DNA from: Gammaproteobacteria bacterium
Lineage (GTDB): Bacteria > Pseudomonadota > Gammaproteobacteria > UBA9214
NCBI GenBank assembly: GCA_022340485.1
Contig: JAJDNX010000083.1
Coordinates: forward strand, 1 to 50,950
DNA length: 50,950 nucleotides
Reading direction: 5' to 3'
Positions 25,263-33,100 of the stretch are shown piece after piece; position 1 is the stretch's first letter, and every line of letters starts with the position of its first letter. The notes beneath the pieces are model-generated. The model was not told where the DNA came from, did not search any database, and saw only the letters and a list, made by a program, of their open reading frames with translations. Both the position numbers and the translations under genes were made by a program.

Positions 25263-25418
25263 TCAGTTATCGATTTGTGAAACTACCCAGGGGACAGCGA
25301 TAAAAGCAAGCGCCGATGCGATTAGCAACTCCCTTGATTCACTGAATGATGACAGCATACTCAAGCTGGGATCTCCCAGCAGATAAATGGCAACGCCGAT
25401 AGCAAAAAATTTGTGCAT
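25263..25418 (-). CDS. Small putative membrane protein of 51 residues
   Basis: I do not recognise this protein. The frame starts MHKFFAIGVAIYLL and ends VPWVVSQIDN. Two hydrophobic stretches (about residues 4-14 and 31-47) flank a Ser-rich middle (SLSMLSSFSES), so an inner-membrane location with one or two helices is likely. The ATG is preceded by ACGGAG at five bases, and a strong minus-strand terminator begins about 50 bases after the stop. It lies downstream of iscR on the same strand, 258 bases away. Start, ribosome binding site and terminator together argue that it is expressed; no homologue is known to me. Confidence 0.55.
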   Translation of the reverse strand: MHKFFAIGVAIYLLGDPSLSMLSSFSESRELLIASALAFIAVPWVVSQIDN

Positions 25419-25492
25419 TTCGAACTCCGTTCACTCATACAACCCTTGATGCTCATGTTATCGGCAAGGGATCTAGATCTTCCGTGACGCGT

Positions 25493-25551
25493 GGCGCATT
25501 TGAGTGTGAGCTCTGTCCCAGAAACATCAAAAACAGGCACTGAAATGCGCC
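25493..25551. repeat. Nine-base inverted repeat between iscR and the small membrane ORF
   Basis: GGCGCATTT (25493-25501) and AAATGCGCC (25543-25551) are exact inverted copies separated by 41 bases. This is the only structure seen in the 258 bases between the iscR stop and the small ORF. It might be a leader structure for the small ORF transcript. Confidence 0.35.
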
Positions 25552-25676
25552 TTCGGGGGGAACGGGCAACGGGCAAGCGATCCGCCAGGTATTATTCAGG
25601 CGGAAAAAGAATGGTCGGGATCAGCAGTGCAGACGGGGACAGCAGTGTGGCAAGCTAGAGACGTTAACCGCTGGAT

Positions 25677-26153
25677 CTAGTCAGGTATTGTGACTTTCGG
25701 GCTGTCAGATTCACACACCGATTCATCTTGTCGGGCAGCGACATCCCGGATACTGCTCTCCTGCATCAGGTCCTGCAGACTGATCTCATTGAGAAAACTG
25801 TAGATCTGCTGACTGAGATCATCCCACAATTCATGCGCCAGACACTGGTGTCCGTCGTGACAGTTGTTGGCACCACTGCAGCGAGTTGTATCAACCGTTT
25901 CATCTACAGCCGCTACAATTTCGGCTACCGCAATCTTGCTTGCCGGGCGATTCAGTGAATAACCGCCACCCGGTCCACGGGTACTGCGAACCAGCTTCTG
26001 TTTGCGCAGGCGGGTAAATAATTGCTCGAGATAGGACAAGGATATGTCCTGACGTCTGGAGATGTCAGAAAGGGTAACCGGCCCTGACGTGGAGTGAAAT
26101 GCCAGATCGAGTATTGCCGTTACGGCGTAACGTCCCTTACTCGTTAATTTCAA
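25677..26153 (-). CDS. iscR: Rrf2-family Fe-S cluster regulator IscR
   Basis: IscR senses Fe-S status and controls Fe-S assembly and oxidative-stress genes. The N-terminal winged helix begins [17 protein letters not shown], with recognition region [20 protein letters not shown] and wing RGPGGGYSL. The [2Fe-2S] ligands are all present at the E. coli positions: Cys92, Cys98, Cys104 and His107. At 158 residues it is normal length. The start must be TTG: an in-frame stop lies just three codons upstream, there is no ATG, and GGTGAT is correctly placed. It is third in trmJ-cysE-iscR, but iscS, iscU and iscA do not follow. Confidence 0.93.
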   Translation of the reverse strand: MKLTSKGRYAVTAILDLAFHSTSGPVTLSDISRRQDISLSYLEQLFTRLRKQKLVRSTRGPGGGYSLNRPASKIAVAEIVAAVDETVDTTRCSGANNCHDGHQCLAHELWDDLSQQIYSFLNEISLQDLMQESSIRDVAARQDESVCESDSPKVTIPD

Positions 26154-26208
26154 AATAGATCACCGTAAATTGCCAGTGGCGTAACAGTATGATACTGCAA
26201 AGTATACA

Positions 26209-27021
26209 TCAAGAATCCTTTTCCGGTTTCGTCTCTGGATGATGCGACTCGAAAGCGGCATCAATTTCCTCATTTTCCACATGCTTTAAGGTGCACGAAT
26301 TAAGATTTGGCAAATCAAGATCACCGACTTCGGCACCCAGTTTTTTCAACCCCCTGCACATATCTTCAAGACGTTCGTCCATGGCGTGGATATGATCAAG
26401 TATACCGTTCACAGCGGTTGCAACGGGGTCCGGCATATCCCTGGTCGCACCGTAGGCATCGAACCCCATTTTTTTTGCGATTGCCTGGCGCTTGTCATCC
26501 GGCTTGTGGGTTCCACTAACCAGCCGGCCCGGCACGCCAACAACTGTCATGCCGGCAGGGACATTCTTCAAAACAACGGCATTGGAACCGATTCGCACCC
26601 CATCCTCTATGACAACTGGCCCCAGTACCTTTGCACCAGCTCCTATAACTACGTTATTACCCAGTGTCGGGTGACGTTTGCCCTTGTCCCAGCTGGTTCC
26701 ACCAAGTGTAACCCCGTGATACAAGGTGCAGTCATCACCAATTTCCGTGGTTTCACCGATTACAACCCCCATACCATGGTCTATAAAGAAACGTCGACCG
26801 ATTACGGCACCCGGGTGGATTTCAATACCCGTATACCACCTGGCAAGATTTGAAAATACCCGTGCCAGCCACTTCAACCCAACTGACCACAACCAGTGAG
26901 TAAGTCGATGCATCAATACTGCGTGGATGCCCGGATAGGTTGTTAGCACATCGAAGGAATTGCGAGCCGCTGGGTCACGCTCGAATACGGAACGCACATC
27001 TTCTCGAATTCTGTTGAACAT
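26209..27021 (-). CDS. cysE: Serine O-acetyltransferase
   Basis: This enzyme acetylates L-serine with acetyl-CoA in the first committed step of cysteine synthesis. The N-terminal helical part ([20 protein letters not shown]) leads into the left-handed beta-helix with hexapeptide repeats, containing [27 protein letters not shown] and [19 protein letters not shown]. The C-terminal tail is long and acidic, giving 270 residues. It begins 126 bases after trmJ and is followed by iscR after 55 bases. The grouping of cysE with iscR fits the use of cysteine sulfur for Fe-S clusters. Confidence 0.95.
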   Translation of the reverse strand: MFNRIREDVRSVFERDPAARNSFDVLTTYPGIHAVLMHRLTHWLWSVGLKWLARVFSNLARWYTGIEIHPGAVIGRRFFIDHGMGVVIGETTEIGDDCTLYHGVTLGGTSWDKGKRHPTLGNNVVIGAGAKVLGPVVIEDGVRIGSNAVVLKNVPAGMTVVGVPGRLVSGTHKPDDKRQAIAKKMGFDAYGATRDMPDPVATAVNGILDHIHAMDERLEDMCRGLKKLGAEVGDLDLPNLNSCTLKHVENEEIDAAFESHHPETKPEKDS

Positions 27022-27147
27022 CTAATTATATTTCCATACAACACAATGTATTACAATCTATTTATAACAAAAAACTAGAGATAAGCCAGAAGACCGGATT
27101 GCAGGATTCTGGCACGCGAAGGCCGATCCTCAAAACCCGGTAGACCT

Positions 27148-27876
27148 TCATTGCTTCGAACCCTGTTCGGATGCTGACAATATTCCACGAAGGATGTTGA
27201 TCTCGTTTTCATCAGGGCGCGCACGGTTGAACAGGCGTCGTAACCGGCGCATCAACATCCGCGGATTACCAGGATCAAGGAAACCGATCGTTACCAATAC
27301 CCTCTCGAGGTGCTCGTAGAAACGTTCCATCTCTTCTGCAGTAACAGGCTCATGCTCGGGAAGGCTGCGACTGCTTTCTGTATTCAGATGCGCCCTGTGC
27401 GCCTTCAGGATTTCATAGCAGATTATCTGCACGGCGGCCGCCAGGTTCAATGAACCATAGTGCGGATTGCTCGGGATCTGCACAAGAAACTGGCAGCGAT
27501 CGATCTCATCGTTACTCAAACCCGATTGCTCACAGCCAAATACAACGGCCACCTCGCCCTGTTCACTTTCTGCAACCAAGCGTTCGGCGCAGTTTGCCGG
27601 CTCAATGACCGGACATGGAATACTGCGACAGCGGGCGCTCGCACCAATGACCAGCCTGCTGCCCGCCAGGGCAGTATCAAGATCTGTACAGACGATTGCG
27701 TCGGCCAGAACATCATCCGCACCGGAGGCACGTGCGGTAGCTTCTGCTGCCGGATACTGCTTCGGGTTCAGCAGGGTCAGGCGAGACAGGCCCATGGTCT
27801 TCATGGCACGCGCAGTAGCCCCGATATTGCCCGGATGGCTGGTATTCAGCAAAACCACACGTATGTTTGCGAGCAT
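27148..27876 (-). CDS. trmJ: tRNA (cytidine/uridine-2'-O-)-methyltransferase TrmJ
   Basis: This SPOUT-class enzyme methylates the ribose of position 32 in tRNA. Signatures are IRVVLLNTSHPGNIGATARAMKTMGLSRL at the N-terminus, VVFGCEQSGLSNDE in the SAM knot, and NPHYGSLNLAAAVQIICYE. The C-terminal extension (EEMERFYEHLERVLVTIGFL and following) is typical of TrmJ. The open frame extends 24 codons further upstream into the spacer, but the ATG at 27876 gives the family N-terminus. It follows epmA by 19 bases on the same strand. Confidence 0.94.
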   Translation of the reverse strand: MLANIRVVLLNTSHPGNIGATARAMKTMGLSRLTLLNPKQYPAAEATARASGADDVLADAIVCTDLDTALAGSRLVIGASARCRSIPCPVIEPANCAERLVAESEQGEVAVVFGCEQSGLSNDEIDRCQFLVQIPSNPHYGSLNLAAAVQIICYEILKAHRAHLNTESSRSLPEHEPVTAEEMERFYEHLERVLVTIGFLDPGNPRMLMRRLRRLFNRARPDENEINILRGILSASEQGSKQ

Positions 27877-27895
27877 GTCGGTCAGTAAGCTTATA

Positions 27896-28885
27896 TCAGG
27901 CCATGTGGAAGGGAAAAGCCAGCACGTCCTGCACCTGCCTGGAACCACTCGCCAGCATCAACAGTCGATCCAGCCCCAGCGCGACACCGGCACAATCCGG
28001 CAATCCGGAACGCAGGGCTGACAACAGCTTTTCATCCATAGTGACAACCTCACTGCCTGCCTTGCAGCGCTGCTGCAACTCGCGTTCAAAACGCCGTTGT
28101 TGCTCCTCCGCATCGGCCAGCTCATGGAATCCATTCGCAATCTCGATACCGTTCAGATAGACCTCGAAGCGGGCAGCCACGGGGGGATCACCGGGACGAA
28201 CGCGGGCCAGTGCCGCCTGGCTGGCAGGATAATCCCGGATGAATACCAGACCATTACCCAGCCTGGGCTCAATTACATGCGTCATCAGCAGATCCAGCCA
28301 GGCGTCACGATCATCGCTTGCCAGGCCGACAGCCGTCACCCCATATCTTGACTGCAATAATCCACTCAGCTCAGCCACAGTCGCGGTAAACGGATCGACT
28401 GCGGCCATTTCGACGAACAGATCACGGTAACACCAGTGCTGAATCGTATCGATCGGCATGACATCCGTGAGCACATCGGTAACGAGCCGCTGCACTTCTT
28501 CCATCAGCTCGAGCTCATCAAAACCGGTTCGATACCATTCCAGTAACATGAATTCGGGGTTGTGCCGTATGCCGGACTCGCCATTTCGGAACACCTTGCA
28601 AATCTGGTAAATCGAGCCGCTGCCTGCAGCCAGCAAGCGCTTCATGGGGAATTCGGGAGAGGTATGCAGGTAGCGAGGCTCGTCCTTGGCGGCACCGGGC
28701 CCTGAATAAACGGTTTTGAAACTGCACAGGGCTGGATCGGTGGTTGCTGCCCGCGACAACACGGGGGTATCGACCTCCAGGACATCAAGCTTCGTGAAGA
28801 ATTCACGAATACGGGCCAGTATGCTGGCCCTCAGTTTGAGCACATCCAGCGAGGCCAGTGGCCTCCAGTCAGATTCCGTTTGCAT
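27896..28885 (-). CDS. epmA: EF-P--(R)-beta-lysine ligase EpmA
   Basis: EpmA is a class II lysyl-tRNA synthetase paralogue that attaches (R)-beta-lysine to EF-P Lys34 instead of charging tRNA. It lacks the N-terminal anticodon-binding domain, starting directly with LKLRASILARIREFF, so its length (329 residues) equals the catalytic core. Class II motifs are visible: VDTPVLSRAATTDPALCSF (motif 1 region), FPMKRLLAAGSGSIYQICKVFRNGE.G..HNPEFMLLEWY (motif 2), and GVALGLDRLLML (motif 3). ATG 28885 was chosen over a TTG four codons earlier. It lies between efp and trmJ on the same strand. Confidence 0.94.
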   Translation of the reverse strand: MQTESDWRPLASLDVLKLRASILARIREFFTKLDVLEVDTPVLSRAATTDPALCSFKTVYSGPGAAKDEPRYLHTSPEFPMKRLLAAGSGSIYQICKVFRNGESGIRHNPEFMLLEWYRTGFDELELMEEVQRLVTDVLTDVMPIDTIQHWCYRDLFVEMAAVDPFTATVAELSGLLQSRYGVTAVGLASDDRDAWLDLLMTHVIEPRLGNGLVFIRDYPASQAALARVRPGDPPVAARFEVYLNGIEIANGFHELADAEEQQRRFERELQQRCKAGSEVVTMDEKLLSALRSGLPDCAGVALGLDRLLMLASGSRQVQDVLAFPFHMA

Positions 28886-28915
28886 CCTGGCGCACAACCG
28901 CCTTACATCTCCAAG

Positions 28916-29485
28916 CTACTCCTTTGCCCGGCCGACATATTCACCCGTACGGGTATCAATTTTCAGGATCTCGCCAACATCAATAAACAGGGGCACGCGC
29001 ACCACGGCACCAGTCTCCAGCGTGGCCGGTTTCCCGCCGCCACCCGAGGTATCACCGCGCACCCCCGGATCGGTATCGGTAACCGCCAGCATTACAAAGT
29101 TTGGCGGGGTCACGGCCAGCGGCTGACCATTCCAGAGCGTAACTGCACACATATCCTGTTCCTTGAGCCACTTGGCTGCATCACCCACCGCCTCAACAGA
29201 AGCGGCCAGCTGCTCAAAGCTATCGGTATTCATGAAGTGCCAGAATTCACCATCGTTGTAGAGGTACTGCAGGTCTATGTCCATTACGTCAGCGGCCTCT
29301 ACCGACTCACCTGACTTGAAGGTGCGCTCAATCACTCTGCCAGTCTTGAGATTACGAATTTTTACCCTGTTAAATGCCTGCCCCTTGCCGGGTTTGACGA
29401 ATTCGTTCTCGATAATGGCGCAGGGATCGCCATCTAACATGATTTTCAATCCGCCCTTGAATTCATTGGTGCTGTAAGATGCCAT
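28916..29485 (-). CDS. efp: Translation elongation factor P
   Basis: EF-P relieves ribosome stalling at polyproline stretches. The 189-residue protein has the KOW-like N-terminal domain with [19 protein letters not shown], and the modification loop [13 protein letters not shown] with Lys34 as the lysylation site. Two OB domains follow ([20 protein letters not shown], and the C-terminal [25 protein letters not shown]). The ATG at 29485 gives the standard MASYSTNEF start; the frame extends nine codons upstream without support. Genes for both E. coli-type modification enzymes adjoin it: epmA downstream and epmB divergent. Confidence 0.97.
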   Translation of the reverse strand: MASYSTNEFKGGLKIMLDGDPCAIIENEFVKPGKGQAFNRVKIRNLKTGRVIERTFKSGESVEAADVMDIDLQYLYNDGEFWHFMNTDSFEQLAASVEAVGDAAKWLKEQDMCAVTLWNGQPLAVTPPNFVMLAVTDTDPGVRGDTSGGGGKPATLETGAVVRVPLFIDVGEILKIDTRTGEYVGRAKE

Positions 29486-29522
29486 ATGATTATCTAGCCT
29501 TGTTAATCCCAATCAGTGAAAA

Positions 29523-30533
29523 ATGGTCGCTATGATACCTCGAATAGACCCACCGGAACACCGGCCGGCTTGGCAGGAACAACTGACCGCGGCCGTCAGA
29601 TCAGTGGAAGAGTTGCTGCAGCTGCTTGAGATCGACCCTGCCAAGGCAAAAGTCCAGCCCTTGCAAAACGAATTCCCGCTCCGGGTTCCTCGTTGTTTTA
29701 TACAGCGCATGAGCAAGGGAGACTGCCGCGATCCACTGCTACTGCAGGTGTTACCGGTTTTGCAGGAAACCACAGAGGTTACAGGCTTTACAGCCGACCC
29801 CCTGGATGAACAGCATGCCATGCCAATTCCGGGGCTGCTGCACAAGTACCGGAATCGAGCACTGCTGACGATGACCGGTGCCTGCGCCATTCATTGCCGT
29901 TATTGTTTTCGGCGACATTTCCCCTACGCAGACGCCAATCCTGTAGCCGGACACTGGCAACCAGCCATCAACTACCTCATACAACATCCCAATATTACCG
30001 AACTCATACTCAGCGGCGGGGACCCCTTGACACTAGCCGATGCACGCCTGCACTCCCTGACTAAGCGCTTGGCGACGCTGAAACAACTGCGCATTTTGCG
30101 CATTCACACGCGTCTGCCGATTGTGTTACCCGCGCGTGTCGATGACGGGCTGTTGTCATGGATAAACGCACAAACCCAGAAGCTGGTTTTCGTTGTGCAT
30201 TGCAACCACCCCAATGAAATCGATGGCAGTGTTACTGTTGCGCTCGACAAACTGGCAGCAGCCGGTGTTACCCTGCTGAACCAGTCCGTCTTGTTGCACG
30301 GCATTAACGACAGCGCCAAAACACTCGCCACGCTCAGTGAACAATTGTTTGCGGCGGGTGTTATGCCCTACTACCTGCATCAGATGGACAGGGTGCAGGG
30401 CGCGGCGCACTTCCAGGTGAGCATCCAGCGTGCACGCGAAATAGCGCTTGAATTGCGTGCCTCCCTGCCCGGCTATCTGGTTCCACGACTGGTACAGGAA
30501 ATACCTGGCATGCCAGGCAAGATGCCGCTTTAG
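29523..30533 (+). CDS. epmB: EF-P (R)-beta-lysine formation enzyme EpmB (lysine 2,3-aminomutase)
   Basis: EpmB is a radical SAM, pyridoxal-phosphate enzyme that converts L-alpha-lysine to (R)-beta-lysine for EF-P modification. The CX3CX2C cluster motif is Cys121, Cys125 and Cys128 in TGACAIHCRYCFRRHFPY. ILSGGDPLTLAD, RIHTRLPIVLPAR and HCNHPNEI are aminomutase core motifs, and MPYYLHQMDRVQGAAHF is close to the C-terminal PLP region. Its 336 residues are the short EpmB length rather than that of clostridial aminomutases. It is head-to-head with efp, with only 37 bases between start codons; an ATG at 29532 is an alternative start. Confidence 0.93.
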   Translation: MVAMIPRIDPPEHRPAWQEQLTAAVRSVEELLQLLEIDPAKAKVQPLQNEFPLRVPRCFIQRMSKGDCRDPLLLQVLPVLQETTEVTGFTADPLDEQHAMPIPGLLHKYRNRALLTMTGACAIHCRYCFRRHFPYADANPVAGHWQPAINYLIQHPNITELILSGGDPLTLADARLHSLTKRLATLKQLRILRIHTRLPIVLPARVDDGLLSWINAQTQKLVFVVHCNHPNEIDGSVTVALDKLAAAGVTLLNQSVLLHGINDSAKTLATLSEQLFAAGVMPYYLHQMDRVQGAAHFQVSIQRAREIALELRASLPGYLVPRLVQEIPGMPGKMPL

Positions 30534-30633
30534 TTGGGATGCATTTCACTGACATCGCCACCCGGGTTACCTATACTTCAGGCAGCAGTACAGGATGCTC
30601 CGTAATCGCAACAGGCAGGAACAGTGCTCTAAC

Positions 30634-32304
30634 ATGAACCTACAACTACCCGTCAGAAAGAAAATCACCAACAGCAGCTTCAACACAAGGCCGGATGCCG
30701 TCAGGGTGTGGGTGGATGAATTACCGCTGATTAACCCGGAAAAATCCAGAAAACTGCTGGAGCATGCGTTACTACAGATAAACCAGCTTAGTATTACAAG
30801 CAGTGATCGGTATGAAACACTCGAGCTGCTGGCAACCTCTGCGATATGTGTAGCCGATGCGATGAAAAGGGTTTTCCTGGCAAAGCCAATTCCGCTGCGG
30901 GGCAACAACCTGTCACTGGCTACACAGACGGCTGAGTTGTATAACCAAATGGCCACCGGCTACCGCATCCTGGTTGATGACACGGGCGATGACGACAGCC
31001 AGAATTTTTACCTGACACAGGCTGTTCACAGATCACTGCGCTATCTGAGCGAGGTACTGCTAACCAATTACCAGATCTACCTGCAATACCCGGATGGCCT
31101 GTGGAAAACAATACATTCCCTCTACGCCCTTGCTGAACAACATGGCATTACTACAATACCGGTCACCGACAACACCCTGTCGACACCCGCCACGAGTACC
31201 ATCAGTACCGTTTACAAGCAGGTTTTACTGATGTCTCTCGCCTGCCCTTACCGCCTGAGACAGAAGGAAATACATTTTGTCTACAACGCCCTCCTCGACT
31301 GGGCAGATATTACTCGGCTGTATCAAATGGGGGATGCAGAAACACCCGGCTTGTTCGCGGTCAACCTGAATGCCGACTACCCGCCTTCGTACCGGGTACT
31401 TAACCACAATATCACCCAAGTGCAGCTATGGCGCATCCTGGACACCACATCAATGGCAGACCGGATACGCGACACTCTCGACAAGCAACCCGGCAATGGC
31501 AATCGCCACATCGGGATTGGCGATACCAATATCCTGCAACGTCTGATGCTGGCGTGGGGGGTAATGCCTGCACGCAGATTTGCACGTCACACCAAGAGTG
31601 CGGAAGTCGCTCTGCTGGTCGGACTCAATGCAATCCATCAGCACGTGATGGGACCTGAGGGCAGGTCATCCGGCAAAGAACAAGCTAACGAAGAACCGCG
31701 TTACCTGCAGGATCCTACCTTTGAGGCAGCAACGACATTCAGGACCACCCGCTCCGCTGATGATGGACAAGGTATTGTCACACCCGAAATCGCCCGCACA
31801 CAGCAATCCCGGAACAAACACAACACAGTAATACCTCGTATCGAGTCATGGAAAATGGCCAATATCAGTGCAGGCGGCTATTCACTGCTGTGGGACAGTG
31901 ATGACTCATCCAGTGCCCAGGTCGGTGAACTGGTTGCCATCATCGAGCAGGATGATCTCGTTGGGGGCGAATGGCAGCTCGGCGTGGTACGCTGGATGAA
32001 AGGTACCAAAGCCTATGGACTGGAACTCGGCATTCAAATGCTTTCACCCAGCGCGCGGGCCGTGTGGGCCTATGCCGAGGACACGGATCTGAGTGTCGGT
32101 GGAAAGGTGCAGGGAATGTTACTTCCGGAGATCAAGATGATTCAGCAACCAACCAGCCTGCTATTGCCTACTTTACCCTTTCGGGCCGGTAGCACTACAC
32201 AGCTTGAGTCGGCTGGTTCGCTGCAGAATATCAAGCTGACTCGGCAACTGGAGAATACCGGTCGTTTTGCCCAGTATCACTTCTCCGCATCGATATCCGA
32301 TTGA
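30634..32304 (+). CDS. PilZ-like domain protein of unknown function upstream of fimX
   Basis: I do not recognise a named gene. The 556 residues are soluble with no signal peptide. The N-terminal about 380 residues are helical (PLINPEKSRKLLEHALLQINQLS, RLRQKEIHFVYNALLDWADITRL). A C-terminal beta-rich domain (about 405-490) has MANISAGGYSLLW, VGELVAII, WQLGVVRWMKG and YGLELGIQML. This resembles a PilZ fold with the NxSxxG half of the c-di-GMP motif. The RxxxR half is not clearly present; an arginine-rich RTQQSR lies about 20 residues earlier. It lies between epmB and the c-di-GMP receptor gene fimX. A longer start at 30595 is possible, but 30634 gives a better N-terminus. Confidence 0.6.
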   Translation: MNLQLPVRKKITNSSFNTRPDAVRVWVDELPLINPEKSRKLLEHALLQINQLSITSSDRYETLELLATSAICVADAMKRVFLAKPIPLRGNNLSLATQTAELYNQMATGYRILVDDTGDDDSQNFYLTQAVHRSLRYLSEVLLTNYQIYLQYPDGLWKTIHSLYALAEQHGITTIPVTDNTLSTPATSTISTVYKQVLLMSLACPYRLRQKEIHFVYNALLDWADITRLYQMGDAETPGLFAVNLNADYPPSYRVLNHNITQVQLWRILDTTSMADRIRDTLDKQPGNGNRHIGIGDTNILQRLMLAWGVMPARRFARHTKSAEVALLVGLNAIHQHVMGPEGRSSGKEQANEEPRYLQDPTFEAATTFRTTRSADDGQGIVTPEIARTQQSRNKHNTVIPRIESWKMANISAGGYSLLWDSDDSSSAQVGELVAIIEQDDLVGGEWQLGVVRWMKGTKAYGLELGIQMLSPSARAVWAYAEDTDLSVGGKVQGMLLPEIKMIQQPTSLLLPTLPFRAGSTTQLESAGSLQNIKLTRQLENTGRFAQYHFSASISD

Positions 32305-32309
32305 TTTAA

Positions 32310-32831
32310 TTAATAAAGAGCTACAAATGGCTCAGGGTATTCGACATGGCCACCACCGGCCAGATTAGCATCCACGATTTCCATTACCGTAAGCGCATCT
32401 TCCGGCGCAGGTAAGTTACAACTTACCTGCAAATCCCTTGCCTGAACAAAACCGAAGCGCTTGTAATATTCGGGATGACCCAGCACCACGATCGCACCAT
32501 AGCCCTTTTCCTTTGCCAGCTTGATGCTGGCATTGATCAGCTCGGAACCGATGCCACGGTGACTCTGTGAAGGCACGACTGACATCGGACCCAGCGCCAG
32601 TACCTGCTTTTCCGAACCATGCTTTCGCAAAGGTACCCGGGTAAGCAAAACATGACCGACAATGCGACCATTCAGTTCTGCGACCAGTGACAGCTCACGA
32701 TTGTAAGTGGCTGATTCTCGCAGAGCACTGACAAGTTGTGCTTCCGCTTCACCGCCAAACGCGCTGATATGGACAACATCGATGGCGCGAATATCTTCTG
32801 CTGTTTCAGGCCTGACGGTAATCGCATGCAT
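32310..32831 (-). CDS. GNAT-family N-acetyltransferase
   Basis: This 173-residue acetyltransferase transfers an acetyl group from acetyl-CoA to an unknown substrate. It begins ITVRPETAEDIRAI. The acetyl-CoA-binding region is VLALGPMSVVPSQSHRGIGSELINASI, with the Q/RxxGxG/A element as SHRGIGS. VLGHPEYYKRFGF and the proline-rich ending (EDALTVMEI, EYPEPF) match the YhbS-like subgroup. The ATG at 32831 has GGAG six bases upstream; starts four codons earlier (32843) and beyond lack one. It converges with the PilZ-like gene, the two stops being five bases apart. Confidence 0.85.
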   Translation of the reverse strand: MHAITVRPETAEDIRAIDVVHISAFGGEAEAQLVSALRESATYNRELSLVAELNGRIVGHVLLTRVPLRKHGSEKQVLALGPMSVVPSQSHRGIGSELINASIKLAKEKGYGAIVVLGHPEYYKRFGFVQARDLQVSCNLPAPEDALTVMEIVDANLAGGGHVEYPEPFVALY

Positions 32832-32920
32832 AACGGACTCCATGATAAATAATAATTTGCCTTGGTCGACACTAGCCGGGACGCCCAAATTTGCTGAATT
32901 TCATGGACTTGCATGCTAGC

Positions 32921-32944
32921 AGGAAACACTTTTATAGGAAACAC
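32921..32944. repeat. Direct repeat in the gnat-fimX intergenic region
   Basis: AGGAAACAC occurs twice with start points 15 bases apart (32921-32929 and 32936-32944), about 160 bases upstream of fimX. The spacing is about one and a half helical turns. It could be a tandem regulator site for the divergent promoters. The rest of the 269-base spacer shows no gene or clear riboswitch. Confidence 0.3.
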
Positions 32945-33100
32945 CCCGTACAAACCAAACAGGGAGGCACCGCGGAGAGCCATCACTATATATAGGGAAT
33001 GCTACAGAATTGCCCGATTTTGCCGAAAAACCTGTAGTCGGAGCCCGTGTCAGTGCACTACCAGCCACGGCGTCATTCATACCAGAAAGCGAGGTCAGCG

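Noticed and set aside
32941-33100. c-di-GMP riboswitch upstream of fimX
   Set aside because: The context is suggestive, but I could not align the conserved GEMM core to this stretch.
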